Shown piece after piece: positions 1 through 7,789 of a stretch of 13,640 nt of DNA. The stretch covers positions 52,890 through 66,529 of the forward strand of contig NHGT02000016.1 in NCBI GenBank assembly GCA_002170005.2, in the 5' to 3' direction. The first letter of the stretch is position 1. Each line of letters begins with the position of its first letter. Under the pieces are notes generated by a model. That model was not told the DNA's origin and ran no database searches. It saw nothing but the letters and a program-made list of their open reading frames with translations. This DNA comes from a bacterium TMED144. Lineage in GTDB: Bacteria > Fidelibacterota > Marinisomatia > Marinisomatales > TCS55. A program made the position numbers and the translations under genes.

Positions 1-1814
1 TCATCGATGGTCAGTTGGACCGAACAAGCTTTTCCAATATCAATTTGCTCATCTAACATTTTTTCTAAACCTATATTGTCTTTATTGCCAAAGTAGAAAT
101 CTTTCATGAAAGGTATTGAATCGAGCTCCCCGCGAGAAATAGCGTCAAGCCTATTTTCCATTTCAGCTGTGAACTGGCTATCAACTAAGCTATTGAAATG
201 GTTTTCCAGCAATTGAGTTACAGCCATGCCAAGAAATGTGGGGGTCAACTTGCCTTGATTTCGCATAACATAGGTTCTTCGAACAATTGTATCGATTGTA
301 TTAGCCCAAGTAGACGGCCTTCCAATTCCTTTAGATTCCAGCTCCTTGACCAAAGATGCTTCGGTAAATCTTGCGGGTGGCTTAGTTTGGTGTTCATTGG
401 GCAAGAGTTTCTCACAATTCAAAAGTTCGCCTTGCTTAAGTGGTGGCAAAATAGTTTCTTGGTCATCATGGGAAGGATTTCTTTTATCAGAGCTTTCTAC
501 GTAAGCCGCCATATAACCAGGGAATAAAATGACTTTTCCATTCGCTTTGAAAAGTGTTTTGCCATTTTCAATCGACACTGAAACGCGTTTGATTTTTGCA
601 GATTTCATCTGGGAGGCGAGCGTTCTCTTTAGAATGAGATCGTAAAGCCTGGCAGTATCATTATCAAGAGATTGTTGAACTTTTTCTTTAGTAGCGAAGT
701 TAATTCCAGCAGGTCTGATCGCTTCGTGCGCTTCTTGTGCATTCTTTACTTTGGTGCTGTATCTTTTTGAAGTTGAAGGTAAATACTCATTCCCATATTT
801 TTTTAAAATTAAATTTCTTGCTCCATTTATCCCTTCTTCAGAAAGGGATGTAGAATCAGTTCTCATATAGGTAATAAAACCCTTTTCATATAATTGTTGT
901 GCATCGCGCATTGTCTTTTTAGCCGATGATCTTAATTTTCTTGCTGCTTCCTGCTGTAAGGTAGAAGTAGTGAATGGAGGTTTTGGGTTGGAGTTAACAA
1001 TCTTTTCTTCAACATCTGTTACAGTCCAATTGCCATTATCAAGTTCTTTAATTAGCGTACTAGCTTGCGATTCTGAAAAGAGAATTACATCTTCATTGTT
1101 CAATTTACCAGTATTGGGGTCAAAATCTTTTCCAATTGCTATTCGTTTATTATCAATTTTACTCAATAAAGCATTGAATTCGGTGTTACCGCTTTTGAAG
1201 GAAGCAATTATGTCATAATATGTTGCGGAATTGAATGCTTGGCGCAATCTTTCTCTTTCAATCATTATCTTGAGCGCTGCTGATTGCACTCTTCCAGCTG
1301 ATAAGTTCACACTCACAAATTTCATATTCTTCTTTAAAGTGCTCCACAGAACTGGGGATATTTTATAGCCTATTAGTCTGTCTATGATTCTTCTGGCGGT
1401 TTGAGCTTCAACAAGATCCTTATCAATTTGACGGGGATTGTTCATGCCCTCATCAACCCCTTCTTTTGTAATCTCTGTAAATTGCACTCTAGTTATTTTT
1501 TCATTATCTACTTCGCTAGCAATATGAGCGGCGATAGCTTCTCCCTCTCTATCAGGGTCTGTGGCGATAACAACCTTGTCTGTGTCTTTGGCCATAGATC
1601 TTAGTTCTTTGACAAACTCTTTTTTATCGTCTAAGACATTTTCGATCATAGAAAAATCATTTTCAATATCGATTCCGATTTCTTTTCTAGGTAAATCCTT
1701 TATGTGACCAACACTAGCTATCACATTATATTCTCCACTAAGGTATTTTGATATCGTTTTTGCCTTTGATGGAGATTCTACGATTAAAAGAGGTTTTGAA
1801 TTACTGTTTGCCAT
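1..1814 (-). CDS. topA: DNA topoisomerase I (type IA), C-terminus cut off by the window edge
   Basis: Type IA topoisomerase that relaxes negatively supercoiled DNA through a transient 5'-phosphotyrosine link. The frame is open from an ATG at 1814 to the window edge, giving 604 complete codons. Seen: N-terminal TOPRIM motif LLIVESPSKAKTI with the catalytic glutamate at residue 13; the Mg-binding DPDREGE motif with D86, D88 and E90; SAGRVQSAAL in the DNA-binding core; active-site tyrosine 316 in GFITYMRTDST; and GIGRPSTWA near residue 499. E. coli TopA has its tyrosine at 319, so spacing is normal and the catalytic core appears whole. Missing from view are the remaining C-terminal residues, where family members carry zinc ribbons or other DNA-binding repeats. 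It is the last of three co-oriented genes (lptD, hisS, topA), 46 bp after the hisS stop. No Shine-Dalgarno sequence is visible; the leader is A/T-rich. Confidence 0.97.
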   Translation of the reverse strand, partial: MANSNSKPLLIVESPSKAKTISKYLSGEYNVIASVGHIKDLPRKEIGIDIENDFSMIENVLDDKKEFVKELRSMAKDTDKVVIATDPDREGEAIAAHIASEVDNEKITRVQFTEITKEGVDEGMNNPRQIDKDLVEAQTARRIIDRLIGYKISPVLWSTLKKNMKFVSVNLSAGRVQSAALKIMIERERLRQAFNSATYYDIIASFKSGNTEFNALLSKIDNKRIAIGKDFDPNTGKLNNEDVILFSESQASTLIKELDNGNWTVTDVEEKIVNSNPKPPFTTSTLQQEAARKLRSSAKKTMRDAQQLYEKGFITYMRTDSTSLSEEGINGARNLILKKYGNEYLPSTSKRYSTKVKNAQEAHEAIRPAGINFATKEKVQQSLDNDTARLYDLILKRTLASQMKSAKIKRVSVSIENGKTLFKANGKVILFPGYMAAYVESSDKRNPSHDDQETILPPLKQGELLNCEKLLPNEHQTKPPARFTEASLVKELESKGIGRPSTWANTIDTIVRRTYVMRNQGKLTPTFLGMAVTQLLENHFNSLVDSQFTAEMENRLDAISRGELDSIPFMKDFYFGNKDNIGLEKMLDEQIDIGKACSVQLTID

Positions 1815-1848
1815 GTTTAAAAATTATTGTGTTTTTTTTATAAAGTTA

Positions 1849-1856
1849 AGTGCTTA
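1849..1856 (-). promoter_or_regulatory. Candidate shared upstream element TAAGCACT before topA
   Basis: On the minus strand the hisS-topA gap carries TAAGCACTTAA, with 34 nt between the TAAGCACT core and the topA ATG. The same 8-base core lies 37 nt before lptD and 36 nt before the DEAD-box helicase gene. The flanks here form the imperfect inverted repeat TAAG-CA-CTTA. Function is unknown; a promoter part, a regulator site or an mRNA leader element would all fit. An internal promoter for topA is possible. Confidence 0.25.
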
Positions 1857-1860
1857 TTGA

Positions 1861-3114
1861 TCATAAATTTTTAAAATACTTGATTATATGTTCGAATGCA
1901 ACTTCTTGCTGTTTACCAGTGTCTAAATCTTTTACTTGAAATTTATTATCTTTTATTTCATTCTCTCCAATTATGATAGCGTGCTTTGCATTCAATCTAT
2001 TTGCTTCTTTCATTTGAGATTTAAGCGAACGTTTAAGCAAGTCAAAACACACTGAGAATTTCATAGAACGTAATTTATTTGCACATTTTAATACCCAGTC
2101 TTGTGCCTTGTTCCCCATGCAAACTATATAGCAATCTATATTTTCCGCCCTTTCCTTGTTTGAAGTAGCCAACAAAATCCTTTCCATTCCTGCTGCAAAA
2201 CCAATACTAGGCGTATCGCTACCTCCTAATTGACTTACCAAAGAGTCATATCTTCCTCCCCCACAAATTGCATTTTGGGAACCAATCTCGTTTGAGATGA
2301 ATTCAAATATAGTTCTATTATAATAATCAAGACCTCTTACAAGGTAAGGATCAATTTCAAAGTTGATATTTAAACCTTTAAGATGCATCTTAACCTCAGA
2401 AAAATGAGCTTTATCGTCTTCTGATAAATATTCAAATATTTGAGGTGCATTCAATAAGATTTCTTGCTCTTGCGAGTTCTTGGTATCAAGTATTCTTAAA
2501 GGATTTTTTTCAAATCTTTCTCTGCTTGCTTCACTAAGTTTATTAAACTGGGGTTTAAGAAATCTTTTCAATTCAATTTTGTAATTGTCCCTTGCGCTCT
2601 TGGAACCAATGGTGTTTATCTTCAAGGTAATTTCATCTATTCCAATAGATTTGAAGATTGATGATGCAAGCGAGATAATCTCTATATCAGCCTCTGGATG
2701 CTCCGAGCCAAATAACTCTGCACCAAATTGGTGAAATTGTCTATAGCGCCCTTTTTGCGGTCTTTCTCTTCTAAATAATGCATCAATATAAAAAAGCCTA
2801 GTGAGAGTATTGATTTTATCAAGATTATGCTGGATAAAAGCGCGAACAACTGATGCAGTTGCTTCAGGCTTTAATGTTAGGTTGCCTCCACTGCGATCTT
2901 CAAAGGTATACATTTCTTTAGATACAATATCTGTTTGCTCTCCTACGCTTCTTGAAAAAAGGTCTGTATTTTCAAAAGCGGGGGTGCGGATTTCACTAAA
3001 CCCAAAAAGCGCCATTTCTTCAAATATCTTACGTTCCATTTCTTGCCAAAAATGGACTTCACTTGGAAGGATATCCTGTGTTCCTTTAATAGATTGTATT
3101 GATTTAGTCTTCAT
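1861..3114 (-). CDS. hisS: Histidine--tRNA ligase (class II)
   Basis: Cytoplasmic histidyl-tRNA synthetase, 417 aa, close to the usual bacterial length of about 420. It activates histidine with ATP and loads it on tRNA-His. Seen: KGTQDILPSE at residues 10-19; the class II motif 2 region RRERPQKGRYRQFHQFG at 115-131; the histidine-specific motifs RGLDYY (260-265) and GGGRYDSL (285-292); motif 3 GMERIL (309-314); and a C-terminal anticodon-binding domain from about 325 onward. The motif usually written LRPEGTA reads LKPEATA at 81-87, a conservative variant. The ATG at 3114 follows the lptD stop by 29 bp. A perfect palindrome CAAGTACTTG (3117-3126) sits two bases before it and no clear ribosome-binding site is visible. 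Very likely co-transcribed with lptD. Confidence 0.97.
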   Translation of the reverse strand: MKTKSIQSIKGTQDILPSEVHFWQEMERKIFEEMALFGFSEIRTPAFENTDLFSRSVGEQTDIVSKEMYTFEDRSGGNLTLKPEATASVVRAFIQHNLDKINTLTRLFYIDALFRRERPQKGRYRQFHQFGAELFGSEHPEADIEIISLASSIFKSIGIDEITLKINTIGSKSARDNYKIELKRFLKPQFNKLSEASRERFEKNPLRILDTKNSQEQEILLNAPQIFEYLSEDDKAHFSEVKMHLKGLNINFEIDPYLVRGLDYYNRTIFEFISNEIGSQNAICGGGRYDSLVSQLGGSDTPSIGFAAGMERILLATSNKERAENIDCYIVCMGNKAQDWVLKCANKLRSMKFSVCFDLLKRSLKSQMKEANRLNAKHAIIIGENEIKDNKFQVKDLDTGKQQEVAFEHIIKYFKNL

Positions 3115-3143
3115 TGCAAGTACTTGATTTTATACAATTTTAA

Positions 3144-6100
3144 TTAACGGTCAAATAGCGATGGTCTGCTAAATGTACCGCCCCTTTGCTCAAACTTAAG
3201 GTCCTTGAGGCTTGGTGATTTGACATTTATTCTCAAATACAAACCCGATGCATATCCATTCGGTGTCCAATTAATACTCATTTCCCAGCAATGCAGATCT
3301 CTGTAAATAGAAAAAGTATGGCTTACTAAGTTTTGGTTTATTAGATCAAATCTAGCATTGTATTGTATGCGCCAAAATTTAGTTGCTTGAATTGTCGAAT
3401 TGGTTGACATCCAAAAAGTCTTTTGAGGATTGTTAGGGTTCGCATTATTATAGGAAAAACTAAAACTTGCGGAGCTAGTCCATAGATTGCCTGAATTAAT
3501 ATTTCCCTTTCGATCTTTTTCATTCATTGATCTTGCTAAGTTTGCACCATCAACCCTTTCTTCGTAAGCGGTTGTATCTTCTGTAATTAAAGTCTCTTCT
3601 TGGTCTAAAATAGGGCTATTCCTTTTTCCGGAAAATCTAAATCCTGTCGAAAATCGAGCATTGATCAATCTTGGAGTCGGCAACCCGTTGACCGATCTGA
3701 ATTTGTTAATTCGTATATTTTTATCTTTATCAAAATCATACCAATCATGTGTCATAGAAAAATCTAAGTTTAGTTTTTTACTAACATTTGCTCTGACTGA
3801 CGAATTGATGTTGCTCCATTGAAATTGTTCCAATACAAAGTTTTTTCCAGTATTAAACCTCCATGAGAATAGGTCAATCTTTTTTTCAATATCATTATCA
3901 ACTACTTTTGCTTGAAAAACATTATTTACAGAAAGGTTGAGGGTTTGGCTTTCTCCTCTGGGAGTCCCACCAGCAAGTGTGCCGGAGAATTTATCAAAAT
4001 ATGCTATTTCGCCATTGTCTTGTTGGATTACCTGATAATATCCAGGATCGAAGCCAAAAACATCTTTTGAGAAATCAGGGCGATATGAGTATCCTATGCT
4101 GGGTGATATAACATGACGAATTGCTTCAGTTTTGCCTATTTTAGTTGGAAGCAAACCATAAATCTGTGTATTCATACTGATGTTGAACGATCCTGTAGTT
4201 CTGGTGGCAAATCCTTTGACCTCGTTCTTTAGTATAGTTCCAGATGAATCTATTTGACCTTCAAATGAACGATTTAACCAATCTGATTTAAGGGAAAGGC
4301 TAGGCGATATATTGAAATATTTGAATATCTTTGCTGACATGTTCATGCCAGAACTATGACTAAAGATATAATCAGAGAATGTTTCGGTTAGTAAAGTTCC
4401 GTCAGAATTATTTTTCCATCTGTAACTATCTGTAGAATCATCTATTGTATAGGTTTCAGATTCATAGTATTGTTTCATGTTATTGGTAAATCTTGACGAG
4501 TAATTATAGTTTATATTATTGTACCATTTTTTATTCTTGGATTTGGTTGGAAATATTGCCCTTTGAGAATGAGAAAATGCTAGCTGTGGAAATGTATTGT
4601 TTGCAATGTTTATTTGTTGATCTGATCGAGAGGGGTTGATGTAGAATACAGAATTGGGATCGACTTTTTCGTTAGCCATTAAATCTCTTCTTGATGATAA
4701 ATTAACACTTAGGCTATTGCGAGATTTTGGCCACCTTTTTGAATAGGTTGCATTTGAGACTGCTTGCTGATTTAATCGTTTTTGTTGTTCGAGACCAGTT
4801 CGTCTATTGTAGTCTCCGCTAGAATAATAACTTGCATTAACAGATGCGCTCTGGTTATTTCTAAGCTTTTGCCTGTGATTCCATCTTAATACATAATCAC
4901 TTTGTTTGTTGTTGCCTAGATTAAAAATATCTCTGTCAGCAGCTGGAGTTGAGCTTGAGAACCTTTGTTTAGTTTCTAGATCAAAACTACCATTATAAGC
5001 ATATCTTTTAGAGTAGTTGTTCTGCGACCTGAGTGTGATTCCATCTCTATCATAAAAACTTGCGGTGAGTTTCGTGTCGAAATAATCATTAATGGCCCAA
5101 TAATAACCTAAACCATTTATATACCCTCCCCATCGATTGTCAGTTCCATAGGAAGGCATGATCCAACCTGAATGTCTTCGTCCTTTTTGATGAGGGAAGA
5201 CACCAAAAGGTAGACCAAAAATAGGAATGTCAGCAATGTAAAGAACGATAGGTCGTGCGACAACTTTGTCGTTGTTGATCATTTTCATTTTATTCATATC
5301 AAAATGAAAATGAGGCTCTTCTAATTCGCAGGTTGTATATATGGCATCATCAATATAGAAAATGTCCATATTTTGATTTCGAATCTCTTTACCGTGGTAA
5401 TATCCATCATCGGCTTTAGTTTTGCCTCTTATAACTTTACCATTTTGCGTATCGAGATTATAAATCATTGTATCACCAACCATTGGCTCATTTCCTTCTT
5501 CTATCATGGTAGGTCTGAATGGTGTTATGGTTGAATCTTTATCTGATGATGGCAATGCTTTTAATAGATTACTTCTCCACGCTACATTGATAAAACCAGC
5601 TTTAAGGTTCATATCCGTATAATCGATATTTGCTTCGCCGAACAGGTCAGTTGATTCATCTTGCATATTGTATTCAATTTTATCTGATTGATAAACTACT
5701 TTTCCATCAATACCAGAGCCTAAGCTATCAGGTGTGTAAGTTCCTTCAGAACCTCCACTAATAAATATCGATTCTAAATCATCTTCTCCAAACTTAAGGA
5801 CAATGGTATCACCTGATGCTCTGTTGTTACCTTGATAGATAGAGTCTTCAAAAACATGATACAACGTAGTTGCCATTCCTTCAAGCCTAACTGAATCTAG
5901 CTCGCCATCTTTAAAAAATCCTCTCAATATAGATCCTGTCATATCATCTGAAAAACTCAACGGTTCTTGATTTATTGTAGAGTCACCACCCATTACATTG
6001 ATTATTTCTCTTATACCGCTAGAAAGAGTTTGTGCTTGGGCTTTTTCAGGAATGTAAATTTCCTTTAATTCTTCATCCTCATACTGGAGAAAGATTTCAC

Positions 6101-6728
6101 TTCCAGAGATTTTTTGATCACCGTCATTTATTAAAGGATTTATGCGCAAAACAGTCTTTCCGCCTTCCCTATTATATATAGCTTCTCCACAAATCGCCAA
6201 TCTTTCATCTTCAATGATCTCCACATTGCCTCTCGAAATGTATGACACACCACCATTGAGCTCATTCTCTCTGTATTCTATTGCATCTCCTTTTATGGTT
6301 TGTTTGTCTTGGATAAGTATTGCATTTCCAGTTGCTGAACCACTGTCTAATTCTGAAAAATAGTGAAGTATATCTGAATTTAAGCTGTAAGTCGTATCAA
6401 CAAAATCAACATTGCTGTAAGCAATCATAAGATCTTTTGGGGAGTCCACAAAAAGTGAATCACAGGTCATTTTTTGGACATCTTTTTGAGTGGAAACATT
6501 TCCATATAAAAAGCTTTGTTCAGTTTTTCTATTAAAACGAGCCCAATCGCATTTTAATACCATTTCTCCTTTTCGAAAAATAACATTGCCTTTAAGGTAT
6601 TGCATTGAAACCCCGTCTACAGTAACATTCTCAAGAAGATCTGCTTTTTCAAGTCTTAGTCTCTCCTCAGCAAAAGTAAAATCAGCTGTCATAATGAAAA
6701 AAATTGAAAATATTACTTTAGTTTTCAC
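3144..6728 (-). CDS. lptD: LPS-assembly outer-membrane protein LptD (OstA/Imp-like), long form
   Basis: Outer-membrane beta-barrel that inserts lipopolysaccharide into the outer leaflet, working with LptE and the LptA bridge. At 1194 aa it is much longer than E. coli LptD (784 aa). Seen: signal peptide (residues 1-20, FTFA before EE); repeated OstA/LptA-type beta-jellyroll strands from about 25 to 480 (such as LKGNVIFRKGEMVLKCDW); the LptD barrel-entry signature TTCELEEPHFHF (465-476), then IPIFGLPFGVFPHQKGRRHSG (501-521); and a Tyr/Asn/Ser-rich barrel to the C-terminus. Cysteines lie at 60, 89, 180, 467 and 1147. The last, in LHCWEMSINW, sits where LptD proteins carry their C-terminal disulfide cysteine(s), but only one is present. 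The start is GTG (6728): a TAG lies in frame five codons upstream, and the next Met (13) would remove the signal peptide's charged end. First gene of lptD-hisS-topA and divergent from the FKBP gene. Confidence 0.93.
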   Translation of the reverse strand: MKTKVIFSIFFIMTADFTFAEERLRLEKADLLENVTVDGVSMQYLKGNVIFRKGEMVLKCDWARFNRKTEQSFLYGNVSTQKDVQKMTCDSLFVDSPKDLMIAYSNVDFVDTTYSLNSDILHYFSELDSGSATGNAILIQDKQTIKGDAIEYRENELNGGVSYISRGNVEIIEDERLAICGEAIYNREGGKTVLRINPLINDGDQKISGSEIFLQYEDEELKEIYIPEKAQAQTLSSGIREIINVMGGDSTINQEPLSFSDDMTGSILRGFFKDGELDSVRLEGMATTLYHVFEDSIYQGNNRASGDTIVLKFGEDDLESIFISGGSEGTYTPDSLGSGIDGKVVYQSDKIEYNMQDESTDLFGEANIDYTDMNLKAGFINVAWRSNLLKALPSSDKDSTITPFRPTMIEEGNEPMVGDTMIYNLDTQNGKVIRGKTKADDGYYHGKEIRNQNMDIFYIDDAIYTTCELEEPHFHFDMNKMKMINNDKVVARPIVLYIADIPIFGLPFGVFPHQKGRRHSGWIMPSYGTDNRWGGYINGLGYYWAINDYFDTKLTASFYDRDGITLRSQNNYSKRYAYNGSFDLETKQRFSSSTPAADRDIFNLGNNKQSDYVLRWNHRQKLRNNQSASVNASYYSSGDYNRRTGLEQQKRLNQQAVSNATYSKRWPKSRNSLSVNLSSRRDLMANEKVDPNSVFYINPSRSDQQINIANNTFPQLAFSHSQRAIFPTKSKNKKWYNNINYNYSSRFTNNMKQYYESETYTIDDSTDSYRWKNNSDGTLLTETFSDYIFSHSSGMNMSAKIFKYFNISPSLSLKSDWLNRSFEGQIDSSGTILKNEVKGFATRTTGSFNISMNTQIYGLLPTKIGKTEAIRHVISPSIGYSYRPDFSKDVFGFDPGYYQVIQQDNGEIAYFDKFSGTLAGGTPRGESQTLNLSVNNVFQAKVVDNDIEKKIDLFSWRFNTGKNFVLEQFQWSNINSSVRANVSKKLNLDFSMTHDWYDFDKDKNIRINKFRSVNGLPTPRLINARFSTGFRFSGKRNSPILDQEETLITEDTTAYEERVDGANLARSMNEKDRKGNINSGNLWTSSASFSFSYNNANPNNPQKTFWMSTNSTIQATKFWRIQYNARFDLINQNLVSHTFSIYRDLHCWEMSINWTPNGYASGLYLRINVKSPSLKDLKFEQRGGTFSRPSLFDR

Positions 6729-6765
6729 TTTTTGTTGGTACTACAATCTCTTTTTATTAAAAATT

Positions 6766-6773
6766 AGTGCTTA
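6766..6773 (-). promoter_or_regulatory. Candidate shared upstream element TAAGCACT before lptD
   Basis: Minus-strand GTTAAGCACTAA (6764-6775) is identical over 12 bases to plus-strand 7744-7755 before the DEAD-box helicase gene. It stands at nearly the same distance from the start codon (35 versus 34 nt from the 12-mer). A looser copy precedes topA. No classical -35/-10 pair is convincing around it, so the role is unassigned. Confidence 0.3.
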
Positions 6774-6872
6774 ACCCCGAATTAAGCGATGTAAATATGT
6801 AACGCGAGGCTGATGAAAATTGTTTCCATGAATTATTGCTGTAAATTAATGCTAATTCAAAACATCTTTTGA

Positions 6873-6885
6873 TGTAAACTTTACA
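6873..6885. promoter_or_regulatory. Palindrome TGTAAACTTTACA upstream of the FKBP gene, possible operator
   Basis: This is a perfect 6+1+6 inverted repeat ending 20 nt before the GTG start of the FKBP lipoprotein gene and 10 nt before its Shine-Dalgarno. Two further TGTAAA half-words lie in the same divergent region at 6790-6795 and 6840-6845. Such symmetry is typical of a dimeric repressor site near a transcription start, but TGTAAA words also arise easily in AT-rich DNA. The regulator is unknown. Confidence 0.3.
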
Positions 6886-6895
6886 CACAAATTTT

Positions 6896-6899
6896 GGAG
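6896..6899 (+). promoter_or_regulatory. Shine-Dalgarno GGAG that fixes the FKBP start
   Basis: GGAG is followed six bases later by GTG (6906). An upstream in-frame TTG at 6894 overlaps this motif and would leave it inside the coding region, so GTG 6906 is the better start. Confidence 0.7.
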
Positions 6900-6905
6900 T
6901 TAATC

Positions 6906-7307
6906 GTGCAACTAAACTGGAAAATACCTGCAATAGCTTTAATGGTTCTATTTGTAGGATGTAGTAAGGAAAATAATATGTCTGGAGAATTAGTTATAGA
7001 AGATCTTGTTGTTGGCGAAGGTGCTGAGGCAAAACAATATGATATCGTTAATGTGAACTATACGGGAACATTAACCAATGGCAATGTTTTTGATTCGTCA
7101 TTGAATCCAGGAAGGTCTCCATTTAGGTTTACCGTTGGAGCCGGTCAAGTGATCAAAGGTTGGGATGATGGACTCATAGGGATGAAAGTCGGTGGAAAAC
7201 GAAAATTAACAATTCCTCCTAGTATGGGATATGGAAATAGAAATATGGGAGCTATACCAGCGAACTCGACTCTAATTTTTGAGATAGATCTCCTAAGTAT
7301 AGAATAG
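6906..7307 (+). CDS. FKBP-type peptidyl-prolyl cis-trans isomerase, lipoprotein
   Basis: Single-domain FKBP that speeds proline isomerisation in exported proteins; 133 aa from the GTG start. Residues 1-18 are a lipoprotein signal (hydrophobic stretch ending LFVG before Cys19), so the enzyme should be lipid-anchored on the periplasmic side. The FKBP fold follows from about 27 to 133. The drug/substrate-pocket residues known from human FKBP12 are all present: Y52 (VNYTG), F62-D63, F75, V82-I83, W86, Y109 and F125. In form it resembles minimal FkpA/SlyD-unrelated FKBPs with no dimerisation arm. Start choice: GGAG lies six bases before GTG 6906, while a TTG start at 6894 would add four residues and destroy that spacing. 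It lies 8 bp before the OsmC gene, probably in one transcript. A 13-bp palindrome just upstream may control it. Confidence 0.93.
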   Translation: MQLNWKIPAIALMVLFVGCSKENNMSGELVIEDLVVGEGAEAKQYDIVNVNYTGTLTNGNVFDSSLNPGRSPFRFTVGAGQVIKGWDDGLIGMKVGGKRKLTIPPSMGYGNRNMGAIPANSTLIFEIDLLSIE

Positions 7308-7315
7308 TCAAATCA

Positions 7316-7720
7316 ATGATCTCAAGAGTAACCTACCAAGGTGACTTAAGAACAGAAGCGGTTCATATTCAATCTGGTGATGTTATAGTTACCGATGCTC
7401 CTATTGACAACAATGGCAAGGGGGAAGCATTTGCTCCAAGTGATCTAGTAGCTACATCAGTAGCCTCATGCATGTTAACAATAATGGGCATAGTGGCAAA
7501 AAGAGATAATATAAATATCGATGGAACTACTGCTGAAGTTGAGAAAACTATGAGTAGAAGCCCAAGGATGATTGAAAGTATCACAATAAAATTGTTCTTT
7601 AAATCAAAATTATCCGATAAAGAAAAAAAGAAGCTAGAAAGAGCTGCTAAAACCTGCCCTGTTGAAGCTAGTTTAAATGAAAAAATAAAAAAGAAGGTCG
7701 AATTCTTTTTCCATAATTAA
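7316..7720 (+). CDS. OsmC/Ohr-family protein (thiol peroxidase-like)
   Basis: OsmC-family protein of 134 aa, a normal length for these small homodimeric cytoplasmic proteins. Characterised members reduce organic hydroperoxides with two conserved cysteines. Seen: the family signature EAFAPSDLVATSVASCML (residues 37-54) with peroxidatic Cys52, and the second cysteine Cys114 in KTCPVEASLN. The substrate cannot be read from sequence; it looks more like the general OsmC/YhfA group than dedicated Ohr, so organic-peroxide reduction is an inference. The ATG follows the FKBP stop by 8 bp and has no clear Shine-Dalgarno, which fits translational coupling. An AT-only inverted repeat (TTAATT-GT-AATTAA, 7717-7730) overlaps the stop codon but lacks a T-run and is unlikely to be a strong terminator. 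Confidence 0.9.
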   Translation: MISRVTYQGDLRTEAVHIQSGDVIVTDAPIDNNGKGEAFAPSDLVATSVASCMLTIMGIVAKRDNINIDGTTAEVEKTMSRSPRMIESITIKLFFKSKLSDKEKKKLERAAKTCPVEASLNEKIKKKVEFFFHN

Positions 7721-7745
7721 TTGTAATTAACTCCTCTCTAATTGT

Positions 7746-7753
7746 TAAGCACT
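7746..7753 (+). promoter_or_regulatory. Candidate shared upstream element TAAGCACT before the DEAD-box gene
   Basis: GTTAAGCACTAA at 7744-7755 repeats the 12-mer found upstream of lptD at almost equal distance from the start codon. The leader that follows can also pair TAAGC with GCTTA (about 7779-7783) close to the ribosome-binding site, so an RNA-level role is possible. Confidence 0.3.
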
Positions 7754-7789
7754 AACCATCTGAGCAGGTAAAAGCTGGAGCTTAGCAAG

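Noticed and set aside
2801..3127. 108-codon open frame on the plus strand opposite hisS
   Set aside because: It lies fully antisense to the strongly supported hisS frame, shows no recognisable domain, and is expected as a shadow frame.
6490..6774. Plus-strand frame of 94 codons opposite the start of lptD
   Set aside because: Antisense to the lptD signal peptide and OstA region; no family resemblance and no ribosome-binding site.
6894..6905. TTG start for the FKBP gene, four residues upstream
   Set aside because: The TTG overlaps the GGAG ribosome-binding site; GTG at 6906 has ideal spacing and gives a proper lipoprotein signal.
7717..7730. TTAATT-GT-AATTAA inverted repeat after the OsmC gene as a terminator
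   Set aside because: The stem is A/T only with a 2-nt loop and no following T-run; it is more likely base composition.
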